DNA of 64,000 nt from Bromus sterilis (GCA_950022295.1 OX465597.1:58763016-58827015), one strand, 5' to 3'; shown: positions 34,944-48,000, numbered from the stretch's first letter. Notes: generated by a model not told the origin, from the letters alone. Made by a program: numbers and translations.

Positions 34944-37900
34944 TGTCGGGACCCGGGGTTAGCGTATGCAAGTCCCGCTACGACATAGCCATATGGAGAG
35001 CCGAGAACCGTACCCACTTGTCTAAGCAGACAAGACCAAGCACAGAACGTTCTCGGAAAGCATCGTACGTGAGGGGCATCCCATCCAGGCCAGATGATCA
35101 ACTGAGATGGGTCCTCATCGTCCGCACACAAGTATAAAGATATGGGTGACGAACTCCCATATTCACAGACAAGTCGCCTTAACCATACTATCGACTATCT
35201 CATAACTCTTACATAGACTTACTCAAGCCTGATCACTTAGTCGGGGTCTAGGGCGGGCTCGATCATACCACAAAGTGTGCACGAGACAGAGTCTCGAGCA
35301 ATCGCATCGCGATGCCCCAAGCTGCGCACATCTAAGGGCCACTTGGTGTATGAAAGACCGCCAGCCAGATCACAACTAAGGTCTCGAAAACCCATACAAA
35401 GACATGCATGTTATAAACATACACGCAGCACACATGCCTTGTATGAACAGCAGGTATCATTGCAATTCTCTACAAAGTATACATTTTATTGATAACTCTC
35501 ACAGAGTGCACACAGAGATCACAAGCATGTGATCCAACATTACAACAAACAAGCGGAAGCAAAGTAGGTCTGAGTACAGACAAGTTTAACAAATGGCTTA
35601 AGAAGCCTTATTTAAACACAAGCCCTCCACGAGGAACCAGTCGTCTGATTGGGACTACACTAGGTTGGTCTTTAGTCGTCGAGCTCGATGAATAAGCCAC
35701 CTTCGGGGTCAGTGGTTTCATCTAAAATATAGAATAAACAAACGTGAGTAAAAAGTCGTACTCAACAAGACTTACGTAGGAACTATACTACTCATGCACA
35801 TGTATCAAGGTAAAGGGAGGTGGGGTTCAAATGCAGAAGTGCCAGCTTTGACTTGGCTAGTCCTGAACTACAAGTACCAGACTTGAGGTAAGAAGCGTAC
35901 ACGAGTCCACTACATCTCTCCAACCAATTACACCACTATGGTGCCTTCCTCGACTTCCCCACGAGAAAGCACGCCATAGCACTCACGCTTATCTTGGTAA
36001 GTTTTATAAGTATCCAGTTCAAGTTGTCTAATAATCAAGCACAGATTTCCAAGTAGTCCCTTACCGCGGACGCGGCTATTCGAATAGTTTATTAACCCTT
36101 CAGGGGTGTACTTCTACACACATGAAACCATCAGTTACCGCCGGGATCTCGTCACCCTTCAAGCGGGTGTCGGCGAGGATAATCTCCACAACTTTTACCT
36201 CACAGCCAACTCAAGTTCAATGAAGACGCCTATCTAGGATGGTTTCCACATTCGTAACCCGGCTGGTCTACCGAAGTGGTCCCAGAAGATGTGTGCGTGG
36301 TGCATAAGCCGGTCTCGGTTGAGCCGTTATCTCACCTTGCATCCAGGCCACAAACCTACCAGAATTCCGAAATACTGCGACTCATTGAACTGAGAAGGGG
36401 TGAGTTAGTAAGTTGAGCGGGGATCCGTTTGCCCAACATGTGGTAGTACTCTTCAGCTTGGATCACCACACAAGAACTCGGGCTTAAGGCGGTGTTCAAC
36501 GAGACAACCCATTGTGTACTCCTACACAGCCTCTCATCGTTCACCTTGTATTAGGGTAGATTCACCAACACATTTCCACCATCATCAACATGATCACTAC
36601 CATCCCGACTCACATAACAGTATCAACATGGTAACACCTAAGCATGCAATAAGCAGTAACAGTTGCAGGGGTCACATGATATCAATCAACTCCTACATTT
36701 GCTAGGATTGTGGTTTGCTTACTACTGTGACAAAATGATAGGTCATGCAAAGGAATGGGTTCAACTATGCGGTAGAAACGCATCATGGTAATCATCCTAT
36801 ACAATGCATAAGCGAGACATGAGAGGGAATTGGGATTTTATCGACATGATCAATGGGGGTTTGCTTGCCTTGCTGACGAGGTTCGGTATCGGGGTCTTCA
36901 ACGAAGGGGGCAGCCTCCTGTTCCGGTTCCACCTCTACTCGACAAACAACAAGCAAGGGAGCACAATAAGTACAATGCACAATCACATGGTTGAAAGTTG
37001 AAACTTGATGTGTATGCTTCTGATGTGTGAGGAAATTCCATTTAAACGGAGTATATTGCAAATGAAATTGCAAATTCAAACTCCAATTTGAATTCATCTT
37101 AGCCAAGTTACAAATGCTATTGTTTGAACAATGCAACTCATTTTGAAATGTGTATGATATGCCCCTGATGTTCAAATTAAATGTGGCATGTTGCTAAGAT
37201 TCAAATTGCAAAAGCATTTGAATTTAATTTGATTAAATTCCAATTAAACCAAATAGCAAATGCTACTGGTCCCATTTTAAATTCAACTCAAACATAGTTG
37301 AAAGTTGTAAATTTGGATAGATTATTTTCTCCTGATCATTTTTCATATATTATATGTTAATTTTGGAGTTAATATGAATTTTCTATGAATTTTCAAAGTT
37401 TCAGCCTTTTTCTGGATTTTCTGGAATTGTTTTGATTCAAATAACTAATTACTGCGTCACTGTGATGTCATGCTGGCGTCAGGGGGGGTTCTGACCAGGG
37501 GGTCCCACTAGTCAGTGACTGTTTAGTTAAATGAAATGATTTAATTAAGCTTAAGCTTAACAGAGGGGTTAATTAGGCCCAGGGCCCATATGTCAGTCTC
37601 TGTAAGGGGGGGGGGATTAGCACTAAGCTAATCACGGCCACGATGGCCTCGCCGGCGGCTAGCCGCCGGTGACGTCCAGACGCGGCGGCGTCCACGGAGA
37701 CGGCGGCTCCGGCCACCATTTGGCACGCCGCGACCACCAAACGGGAGCCCAGGCACGCGCGCTTCATCTGAGACAGACGAGCAGCACGGGGGCTCACCGG
37801 AAGGACGTCGGCGACGAGCAAAGGCGGCGACAGCAACACGGTCGTGGTGCAGATCTTGCTGTGGTGCACCATTTGAGCCACGGCTGGGCGCGTTCGAAGC

Positions 37901-39035
37901 AGCAGTTTACGGCGGTTGCGAAGGACAAGGTGGTGAGGAGGATTGCTTAGCGCAGGCTCGTCGACGACGAGCACGGCGGCTCTGTACTCCGGCGTTCATG
38001 GCGAAACGGGCTAGAGGAGGGGAAGGAAGCCGTGGCTTGAGGGGAAACGCTCACCCAGACGCAGGGAGTGCAGCTGTGCAGTCGATGGAGGCGGGGAAGC
38101 TCTAGAGCTGCCGGATTTCGAGGTGGATCCGCGGCGGCCGGAGACAAAGACGATGAAGCTCGCGTCGGCTCCACAGCACCTCGGGGAGATTCCTTCTGCG
38201 GCTCGGCGTAGACGATGATGGACACGATGGCGCGGCTCGGGGACGACAGCGGCCACGCGGGCTTCAATCCATGGCGACGGCGGCGCTCGGGTCGTCGTCT
38301 AACTCGGCGAGAGAGAGAGGGGGAGAGGCTCTGGAGGGGGGGAATGGACGCACAGCTCGTCCAGGCGTGGCGTGGCGCGTCTAGGAGGCTCTAGAGGGGC
38401 AGGTGGAGGCTGGGAGAGTGGCGACGTGCTCGGCTAGCTCAGTGGCATTCCACCGAGCAGCTTGGAGGCGCGGGGTGGGGAAGAAGACCCCTGTGCCCTT
38501 TTGGGCCGGCTGGGCTGGATGGGTCGGCTTCGCCTAGGCGTCAGGTAAGCTTTTCTCTAACTTCTTTTCTGTTTAATCTTTCCTTTCTGTTTTTCTTTTC
38601 TGTAATTTGTTTTGCTGTGCTAAATAAATAGCTAGGCATTTTATTAAATGATGAAACTTTTTATGTGGCTTCACAATATACTAGGCTAGCCACTTGTAAA
38701 GTTTGAACATTTTTAAAATTCAAATTATTTGAACTTTAAATCAAATAGGGGTTTTTGATTAATTCCAAGGTCCTGTTTGAATATTTGAAAAATCCATGAG
38801 CATCGGGTGGGTCCCACATCACTTGATATGTAATCACACTCATTTATAAGACTTTTCAAAAATCAAACATTAATTTTTGGAGAAGATTTATTTCTGGCCT
38901 TTTGAATTAATTCATCTGGGGGTGTTCCTTCTCCCATTTGAGTTTGAATTTGGTTTCAAATGATTTCTTTTGAAATTTTTAACATGATGCAAGGTGACTT
39001 TGATCCTAGCACATTACCTAACAGAGGTTCTGACA
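34944..39035 (-). mobile_element. Tek1 3' LTR
   Basis: 4092 bp; minus strand TGTCAGAACC...GGTCCCGACA. It keeps the hairpin CTTGTCT/AGACAAG (35017-35034) and the palindrome CTATTCGAATAG (36076-36087). Open frames in its GC-rich part (37573-38267) are not supported as genes because they are not conserved as frames in the other LTR copies. Confidence 0.93.
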
Positions 39036-41049
39036 ACTCGCCCCCACTCAACAGAATCTCGTCCCGAGATTCAGGAGTCTGCGGGAGGAAGGAGGGGTAC
39101 TCGGTACGGAGACGGTCTTCTCTTTCCCACGTGGCTTCTCTCTCCGAGTGGTGTGACCATTGCACTTTCAGAAACTTAATCTTCTGACGACGAGTGACAC
39201 GCTCTGCGGAATCAAGAATACGAACAGGGTATTCTCGATAAGAAAGGTCATCTTGGAGATCAAGCGTTTCATGGTCGACTTCGCGGATGGGTTCCTTGAA
39301 GCAACGCTTGAGCTGGGACACATGGAATACATCATGTACTCTGGAAAGGTGCGGGGTTAGTTCAAGTTGGTAGGAAACTTCTCCACGTTTAGCAAGAATG
39401 CGGAAAGGTCCGATGTAACGTGGGGCCAACTTGCCTTTGATACCGAAACGTTGGGTTCCCTTCAGAAGAGTAACCCGAAGGTAAGCCTTCTCATCCAGAT
39501 TGTAGCTCTCTTGCCTATGATGACGATCATAGTAGCTTTTCTGACGAGATTGGGCTGCTTTCAATTGATCACGAATAATGCGAACTTGCTCTTCTGCTTC
39601 CTTGATCATATCCGGTCCAAAGAATTGTCTTTCACCGGTTTCTGGCCAGTTTAAAGGTGTTCGACATCGTCGTCCATATAAGAGTTCAAAAGGAGCCATG
39701 TTCAGACTAGATTGAAAACTATTGTTATAAGCAAATTCGGCGAATGGAAGAGACTTCTCCCAATTCTTTCCGAATGAGATAACAGAAGCTCTGAGAATGT
39801 CTTCAAGAATTTGGTTAACCCTTTCGACTTGACCGCTAGATTGAGGATGGAAAGCTGTACTAAAGGAGAGATGAGTTCCCATAGCATTTTGGAAGCTTCC
39901 CCAAAATCTAGAGGTGAAAAGGCTACCACGATCAGAATTGATTTCCAAAGGAACACCGTGAAGAGACACAATTCTAGAGACGTACAAGTCCGCTAACTGG
40001 CTAGCAGTTATAGACTCGCGAACTGGAAGGAAGTGAGCAACTTTGTAAAGCCTATCTACCACAACGAAGATGGCATCATTTCCTTTCTGGGTTTTTGGAA
40101 AGCTAGTGATGAAATCTATAGTGACTTTGTCCCATTTCCACTCTGGAATAGGAAAAGGTTGAAGTGTACCAGCAGGTCTTTGATGTTCGTCCTTAATGTG
40201 ACGACAAACATCACATTCGGCAATAAACTGAGCAATTTGTCGCTTCATCCTGGTCCACCAAAATCTCTGGCGTAGGTCTCGGTACATCTTTGTGCTACCA
40301 GGATGCATCGAAAGGGGTGTGTCATGGGCGTCCTTAAGAATTAACCTCCTAAGATTGTGTTTTCGTGGTACAACCAATCGAGTGCCAAAGAAAACGACAC
40401 CTTGATCATTTATGGAGAAACATTTAGCAACTCCGCTAACAATGTTCTTCTTGATCTCTCGAATACCACCATCACGTTTCTGGGCGGCTATAATTTTATC
40501 CTCAAGGGTTGGTTTCGCCACCAAGGTAGAAAGATAGCCATGAGGAACAATCTCAAGATTGAGTTTGCAAAATTCCTCATGAAGAAGTGGTTGATACTGT
40601 TGTAACATGAGGTTGTTACAATACGACTTACGACTCAGTGCATCATCCATAACATTGGCTTTGCCTGGGGTGTAAGAAATTCCTACGTCGTAATCTTTTA
40701 TCAACTCAATCCAGCGTCTTTGCCTGAGATTAAGATCTGGCTGGGTGAAAATATATTTGAGGCTTTGGTGGTCGGAATAGATCTCACAACGATTACCAAG
40801 GAGGTAATGTCGCCAAGTTGTCAGGGCATGAACTACGGCAGCGAGTTCAAGGTCATGGTTAGGATAGTTCTCTTCATGTGGCCGCAACTGGCGTGAAGCA
40901 TAAGCTACCACATGTCTATCTTGCAGAAGTATGCATCCTAACCCTTTCCGTGATGCGTCACAAAAGATCTCGAAATCCTTTTTGGTGTCTGGAGGTGCAA
41001 GTACGGGTGCAGAAGTCAATCTTCTTTTTAGCTCTTGAAAGCTTTCCTC
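38956..41049 (-). pseudogene. Tek1 pol: RNase H, integrase, chromodomain
   Basis: The frame is in register with the RT segment, from which a TGA (41052-41050) separates it. RNase H shows the catalytic set (IFCDASRKG, DLELAAVV, YSDHQSLKY) near residues 21, 58 and 83 counted from 41019. Integrase has the zinc-binding H...H/CDVC finger, then catalytic Asp (VTIDFI), Asp (NSDRGS) and Glu (QSSGQVERVNQ). A GPF/Y-type strand (RYIGPFRILAKRG) and a C-terminal chromodomain (REYPVRILDSAERV...FLKVQWSHHSEREATWERED) follow; the latter recognises chromatin marks and steers integration. The stop codon lies about 80 bases inside the 3' LTR. Confidence 0.92.
39036..39048 (-). other. Tek1 polypurine tract
   Basis: The minus strand reads AGTGGGGGCGAGT directly before the 3' LTR start. 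The gag-pol reading frame passes through it. Confidence 0.8.
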
Positions 41050-42933
41050 TCACTTGGGAGTCCATAGGAATTTCTTATCTTTCTTGAGGAGTTTAGTTAG
41101 AGGTTTTGCAACTTTAGAAAAGTTCTCGACGAAGCGGCGGCAATAGCTGGCTAGGCCAAGAAAACTCCTAACTTGCTTAACCGATTCAGGTGGATTCCAG
41201 TCAAGGACGGCCTGAACTCTCTCGGGATTCACAGCAATGCCTTTTGCAGAAATCACGTGGCCTAAGTAGGTCACTTCTGGTAGCCAAAGTTCACACTTGG
41301 ATAATTTAGCATACAGGCGATGCTCTCTAAGTTTCATCAATACCAGCCTTAGGTGTTCGGCATGTTCTTCTTCGTTCTTCGAGTAGATGAGAATGTCATC
41401 GAGATAAACTACAACAAATTTATCTAAGTACTCCATGAAGATCGAATTCATCATGCGCGAGAAAGTGGCGGGGGCATTGGTTAAACCAAAGGACATGACG
41501 GTGTACTCGTAAAGACCATAACGAGTAGTGAAAGCCGTTTTTGGAATGTCCTCGTTTCGGATTTTGATTTGTTGATAACCTAATCTCAAATCCATCTTGG
41601 AGAAAACAGAGGATCCTGCAAGTTGATCATAAAGATCATTGATCCTGGGCAGTGGGTACTTGTTCTTTATCGTCGCTAGATTTAGCGGGCGATAGTCTAC
41701 GCACATCCTTTCTGTTCCATCTTTCTTCGTTACGAACAGAACGGGGCAACCCCATGGCGATGAGCTAGGGCAGATGAAACCTTTTTCCAACAAAGCTTCA
41801 AGTTGGGTTTTAAGCTCAGCTAACTCACGTGGGGCCATTTTGTATGGGCGTCTAGAAATTGGTGTGGTTCCGGGCATAAGATCCACTATGAACTCTACAC
41901 ATCTGTCGGGTGACATGCCCGGCAGCTCTTCAGGAAAGACATCCGGGAAATCACGAACCACCGGAATATCTTCAAGGTCGGGAAAGGAAAGTACATTCAA
42001 GGAATGCACCTGGGTTCTTGTTCTGGGTGAGGTATAGTTAACTGTCTTGCCTGAAGGGTGGGTGAGTTTCACTGATTTGCCTTTGCAATCAAGGTAGGCA
42101 TTCTGCCTTGATAGCCAATCCATGCCAAGGATTACATCGATGTCTGAAGACTTGACGGCTATGAGTGAAGCAAGGAATACTAAACCCTCAATTGCAATTT
42201 GATTGCCATGGCTTACTCTATTAGTTTGCCATCTTGACCCTGGAGTCTGAATAATCATGGGGGTGGAAAGTTCAACAAAAGATAACTCATGACGAAGTGC
42301 ATAACTTTCCGACATGAATGAATGAGATGCTCCTGGGTCGAAAATAACGGAAGTAGGAACATAATTGACTGGGAGCATACCAAGAATGACGTCAGAAGTG
42401 TCGTCAGTCTCTTCAGCTGATATCTGGTTCACACGTCCACGATTGGTGGGAGGAGCGGGTTTGGTGGTGAAGACCTTCGGGGGTGGCTTGCCACGACCGT
42501 TGTTGTTGCCTCCGGCACGGGGTGGAGCATTCTGATTTTGGAGCTGGTTCTGGGGACACTCTCGGGAGTAGTGGCTTGCCTGACCACACTTGTAGCAGGC
42601 TCCAAAGACAGTGCGTGGAGCTGGGTTGTTCGGTGGAGCTGGGTGGAACGGAGCTGGTGGACGAGGCGCCACATAGGATGGACTCGGTGGGTTGTTCTGG
42701 CGAAACATACTGTCGGGGATCCAGATCTTGCGCTTCTGAGAGCCGGAACTGGATGAACCATCATCTCTAGGGTGTTTGCGGAAGTCATTGGGGGTGTTCA
42801 AGTCCTCTGCCTTGATGGCCTTGTTGACAAGGACCTGGAAGGTGGCAAAGTCATGTAGGTTGAGCTCACGACGGAGTCCAGAATTGAGTCCATGACGGAA
42901 CCTCTCTTGCTTCTTAGCGTCGGTGGAGACCTC
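41050..42933 (-). pseudogene. Tek1 gag end, protease and reverse transcriptase
   Basis: This segment continues the gag frame after a TAA (42936-42934). The CCHC zinc knuckle CYKCGQASHYSREC is at 42597-42556. The protease active site is at about 42333 and reads FDPGASHSF; the usual residue after Asp is Ser or Thr, so Pro suggests loss of activity. The RT palm is complete, with the KMDLRLGYQQI, FGLTNAPATF and YLDD (41400-41389) motifs and the thumb region. It ends FLWTPK followed by TGA, where a Cys codon is expected. Tekay elements express gag-pol as one polyprotein, and here a single frame runs through. Confidence 0.92.
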
Positions 42934-43494
42934 TTAAGTAGCATAACGAGCCAGTCGGTTGAACTCACGACTAAACTCGTCAACAGTCCTTCTGCCTTGG
43001 GTGAGGTTGCAGAACTCCTCACGCTTGCGGTCCATAAGACCCTTTGTAATGTGGTGCTCACGGAAGGAAGTGCAGAACTCATCCCAAGATGTGGGCGGTC
43101 CAACGGGACGCATGTTCAGGAAATTCTCCCACCAAGAGCTAGCTGCACCCTCAAGGTGGTAGGTGGCATAGCTGACCTTGTCGCCATCTGCAACATGGCC
43201 TGCCTGGAGCTTCCTCTCGATGCTGTGAAGCCAGTCATCGGCGTCAAGGGGCTCGGTGGAGTAGCTGAAAACCGGGGGATGAAGCCGGATGAAGTCGTTC
43301 AAAGACACCAACTCGTTGCGCTGCTGAGTGGTGTTGCGGGCAATGACCTCGATCAAATGATGAGAGTCTCGGCGGTTCCTCTCAACCTCCATCAGAACCT
43401 GAGCCATCGTGGGTGGGGGTGGAAGGTTGCCTTCCTCCGGTTCATTCCCACGACCATGGGCACGACCAAGCTGGCCACGGGTTCCTTGAGACAT
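42934..43494 (-). pseudogene. Tek1 gag N-terminal part
   Basis: The chosen ATG is at 43494 (MSQGTRGQLGRAHGRG), the first one followed by a gag-like sequence; the open frame further upstream is not gag-like. The retrotransposon gag domain is clear (PLDADDWLHSIERKL, ATYHLEGAASSWWENF, SWDEFCTSFREHHI, GRRTVDEFSREFNRLARYA). It builds the virus-like particle. It stops at TAA 42936-42934, in the middle of the domain, and the rest continues in the same frame. Confidence 0.9.
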
Positions 43495-43828
43495 CCTGAA
43501 GGTGAAAACCAAAGTCAAACAGAGTTGATTGGAAGAGTCTACAAAAGGTATTGAAGGTACTGGAAGAATCACAGAGCAAAGGAAGTAATCATCTTGACAA
43601 CATAGTGATAAAAGCATACAAGCCATATATTCACAAGCTGTCATACAAACCATACATCGTTTTAGTACAAGCTCCAAGCTAATACAAACGTGATGAAGAT
43701 GATACATCCTTCAGAGGCACTCTGACTTCCTATACATTATTTATCTAAGCCTCTGGAACTTAGAATACCTTGTGTACAATATACTAAGATATTACTACAT
43801 CCTCACTAAAGTAAGACCACATGCGGTC

Positions 43829-44609
43829 TCACTCATCTCCATCTCCATAGTAGTCCTCGTAAAATTTACCCGCGTAACCCGGTAGCTGAAGGTGACCATC
43901 GGAAAACACGGAGGCCTGTGGACCCTGATATCCATTTGGGCAAGGATGGGGCCTAGGTCCAGCGTAGGGTGGAAGCAGAGGACCACGGGGATGGAAAAAT
44001 TCCTCCAATCTCGGGCCAAGCAACTCGAGAAGGCATCTGTGGCCTGACTGGGTAGATAGCATCATACTCCACTGATCCAACACTCACAAAAGGGGCCAGG
44101 AGTGTAAGTGCTCGATACAGACGAACACGGGTGGCGTGAAGCTCAAAACGGAGGGCACGTGCATCTTGATCTCTATCACAAGCGTGCCGAGCAGTGATCT
44201 GAAGCAAAGGGTCCTCCAAGGAGTGATCTGTGTACAATCCGGTGTAATACCCCTCTTCTCCTGGAAGTGCAGCAGGGATATAGTGGAAAGATGTGTCTCC
44301 AAGCAAAGAGTGCTCCTCTCTCAGTAGGGTAATACATGAGTATGCAGCATCCTGCACAGCCATGTTCTCAGTCATGCCAATGCCATGTCCAAAATGGATA
44401 GGCTGAGTAACTCCATTGTGGTGCGGGTAGATCCTGACAATGCAGTGGAACTGGGTCTGGTTGAAGTCAAGGAATTGCTCCTCAACTGTGTACTCAGGGT
44501 ACCATCGGTATCCAATGAAGGACATCATCTCGATCAGCATGGCGGGATGCCCACGCACACCGAGGCACCTAGTCAAACGAACAATCTGCCGAGGGGGAAG
44601 ATCTGCCAT
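43829..44609 (-). pseudogene. Tek1 leader ORF, double-stranded-RNA-binding-like
   Basis: An ORF between the primer-binding site and gag. From ATG 44609 the frame reads about 205 residues, then a frameshift near 43995 (in a run of five T) moves the natural tail to another frame ending at 43829. Residues 20-95 have the layout of a double-stranded-RNA-binding domain: an N-terminal helix (HPAMLIEMMSFIG), PEYTVEE, an F-C-I-V strand, then HGIGMTENMAVQDAAYSCITLL, which matches the G-x-G-x-S-K-K-x-A-K-x-x-A-A pattern in spacing though not in the lysines. The tail is acidic and Tyr/Pro-rich. Function is unknown; fold assignment is by eye. Confidence 0.55.
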
Positions 44610-45012
44610 CTGAAACGGAAAGAAGGAGTTTGCAAATGCATCAGATTATGAAGAAACCTGGAATGACTCGGACAACATAACGGCTGTAATTGTAAGAAAT
44701 GTCTTTTCTTGCAATGTAGAAACATCACTTACATACGATGTAAGAAATCAGGAAGCACAACAATGCTAGTAAACCGAACACAACCTTCCTACGGCTACAA
44801 GGAAGCAAACAACGAGATGTTCTAATCAGACAGAGGTGAGCCTAGTCCTATCTTCCCGTAGAATAAGATGAGGGTGACTCAGAACTCAGAACGATGAGGG
44901 TAAGGAAAAAAAAGAAGCCTTACGTTGTTCCCTTATATACCCAGAGTAACTATATAACTATAGCAAGCTAGACTCGATTTCGGCCAAGGCTGATAATCCT
45001 ACAGTCAGTCCT

Positions 45013-45024
45013 GCTCTGATACCA
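45013..45024 (-). other. Tek1 primer-binding site, initiator tRNA-Met type
   Basis: The minus strand reads TGGTATCAGAGC, complementary to the 3' end of plant initiator tRNA-Met. It begins four bases from the 5' LTR (45029). Confidence 0.92.
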
Positions 45025-45028
45025 AGTC

Positions 45029-48000
45029 TGTCGGGACCCGGGGTTAGCGTATGAAAGCATCGTACGTGAGGGGCATCCCATCCATGCCGGATGATCAACT
45101 GAGATGGGTCCTCATCGTCCGCACACAAGTCTAAAGATATGGGTGATGAACTCCCATATTCACAAACAAGTCGCCTCAACCATACTATCGACTATGTCAT
45201 AACTCTTACATAGACTTACTCCAGCCCGATCACTTAGTCGGGGTCTAGGGCGGGCTCGATCATACCACAAAGTGTGCACGAGACAGAGTCTCGAGAAATC
45301 GCATCGCGATGCCCCAAGTTGCGCACATCTAAGGGCCACTTGGTGTATGAAAGACCGTCAGCCAGATCACAACTAAGGTCTCGAAAACCCATACAAAGAC
45401 ATGCATGTTATAAACATACATGCAGCACACATGCCTTGAATGAACATCAGGTATCATTGCAATTATCTACAAAGTATACATTTTATTGATAACTCTCACA
45501 GAGTGCACACAGAGATCACAAGCATGTGATCCAACATTACAACAAACAAGCGGAAGCAAAGTAGGTCTGAGTACAGACAAGTTTAACAAATGGCTTAAGA
45601 AGCCTTATTTAAACACAAGCCCTCCACGAGGAACCAGTCGTCTGACTGGGACTACACTAGGTTGGTCTTTAGTCGTCGAGCTCGATGAATAAGCCACCTT
45701 CGGGGTCAGTGGTTTCATCTAAAATATAGAATAAACAAACGTGAGTACAAAGTCGTACTCAACAAGACTTACGTAGGAACTATACTACTCATGCACATGT
45801 ATCAAGGTAAAGGGAGGTGGGGTTCAAATGCAGAAGTGCCAGCTTTGACTTGGCTAGTCCTGAACTACAAGTACCAGACTTGAGGTAAGAAGCGTACACG
45901 AGTCCACTACATCTCTCCAACCAATTACACCACTATGGTGCCTTCCTCGACTTCCCCACGAGAAAGCACGCCATAGCACTCACGCTTATCTTGGTAAGTT
46001 TTATAAGTATCCAGTTCAAGTTGTCTAATAATCAAGCACAGATTTCCAAGTAGTCCCTTACCGCGGACGCGGCTATTCGAATAGTTTATTAACCCTTCAG
46101 GGGTGTACTTCTACACACATGAAACCATCAGTTACCGCCGGGATCTCGTCACCCTTCAAGCGGGTGTCGGCGAGGATAATCTCCACAACTTTTACCTCAC
46201 AGCCAACTCAAGTTCAATGAAGACGCCTATCTAGGATGGTTTCCACATTCGTAACCCGGCCGGTCTACCGAAGTGGTCCCAGAAGATGTGTGCGTGGTGC
46301 ATAAGCCGGTCTCGGTTGAGCCGTTATCTCACCTTGCATCCAGGCCACAAACCTACCAGAACTCCGAACTACTGCGACTCATTGAACTGAGAAGGGGTGA
46401 GTTAGTAAGTTGAGCGGGGATCCGTTTGCCCAACATGTGGTAGTACTCTTCAGCTTGGATCACCACACAAGAACTCGGGCTTAAGGCGGTGTTCAACGAG
46501 ACAACCCACTGTGTACTCCTACACAGCCTCTCATCGTTCACCTTGTATTAGGGTAGATTCACCAACACATTTCCACCATCATCAACATGATCACTACCAT
46601 CCCGACTCACATAACGGTATCAACATTGTAACACCTAAGCATGCAATAAGCAGTAACAGTTGCAGGGGTCACATGATATCAATCAACTCCTACATTTTCT
46701 AGGATTGTGGTTTGCTTACTACTGTGACAAAATGATAGGTCATGCAAAGGAATGGGTTCAACTATGCGGTAGAAACGCATCATGGTAATCATCCTATACA
46801 ATGCATAAGCGAGACATGAGAGGGAATTGGGATTTTATCGACATGATCAATGGGGGTTTGCTTGCCTTGCTGACGAGGTTCGGTATCGGGGTCTTCAACG
46901 AAGGGGGCAGCCTCCTGTTCCGGTTCCACCTCTACTCGACAAACAACAAGCAAGGGAGCACAATAAGTACAATGCACAATCACATGGTTGAAAGTTGAAA
47001 CTTGATGTGTATGCTTCTGATGTGTGAGGCAATTCCATTTAAATGGAGTATATTGCAAATGAAATTTCAAATTCAAACTCCAATTTGAATTCATCTTAGC
47101 CAAGTTACAAATGCTATTGTTTGAACAATGCAACTCATTTTGAAATGTGTATGATATGCCCCTGATGTTCAAATGAAATGTGGCATGTTGCTAAGATTCA
47201 AATTGCAAAAGCATTTGAATTTAATTTGATTAAATTCCAATTAAACCAAATAGCAAATGCTATTGGTCCCATTTTAAATTCAACTCAAACATAGTTGAAA
47301 GTTGTAAATTTGGATAGATTATTTTATCATGATCATTTTTCATATATTATATGTTAATTTTGGAGTTAATATGAATTTTCTATGAATTTTCAAAGTTTCA
47401 GCCTTTTTCTGGATTTCCTGGAATTGTTTTGATTCAAATAACTAATTACTGCGTCACTGTGATGTCATGCTGGCGTCAGGGGGGGTTCTGACCAGGGGGT
47501 CCCACTAGTCAGTGACTGTTTAGTTAAATGAAACGATTTAATTAAGCTTAAGCTTAACAGAGGGGTTAATTAGGCCCAGGGCCCACATGTCAGTCTCTAT
47601 AAGGGGGGATTAGCACTAAGCTAATCACGGCCACGTTGGCCTCGCCGGCGGCTAGCCGCCGGTGACGTCCAGACGCGGCGGCGTCCACGGAGACGGCGGC
47701 TCCGGCCACCATTTGGCACGCCGCGACCACCAAACGGGAGCCTAGGCATGCGCGCTTCATCTGAGACAGACGAGCAGCACGGGGGCTCACCGGAAGGACG
47801 TCGGCGACGAGAAAAGGCGGCGGCAGCAGCACGGTCGTGGTGCAGATCTTGCTGTGGTGCACCATTTGAGCCACGGTTGGGCGCATTCGAAGCAGCAGTT
47901 CACGGCGGTTGCGAAGGACAAGGTGGTGAGGACGATTTCTTAGCGCAGGCTCGTCGACGATGAGCACGGCGGCTCTGTACTCCGGCGTTCATGGAGAAAC

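Noticed and set aside
37573..38267. Minus-strand frames of 133 and 106 codons, repeated at 47590-48360
   Set aside because: Part of the Tek1 LTRs, in the GC-rich zone; no protein features, and overlapping frames on both strands are open.
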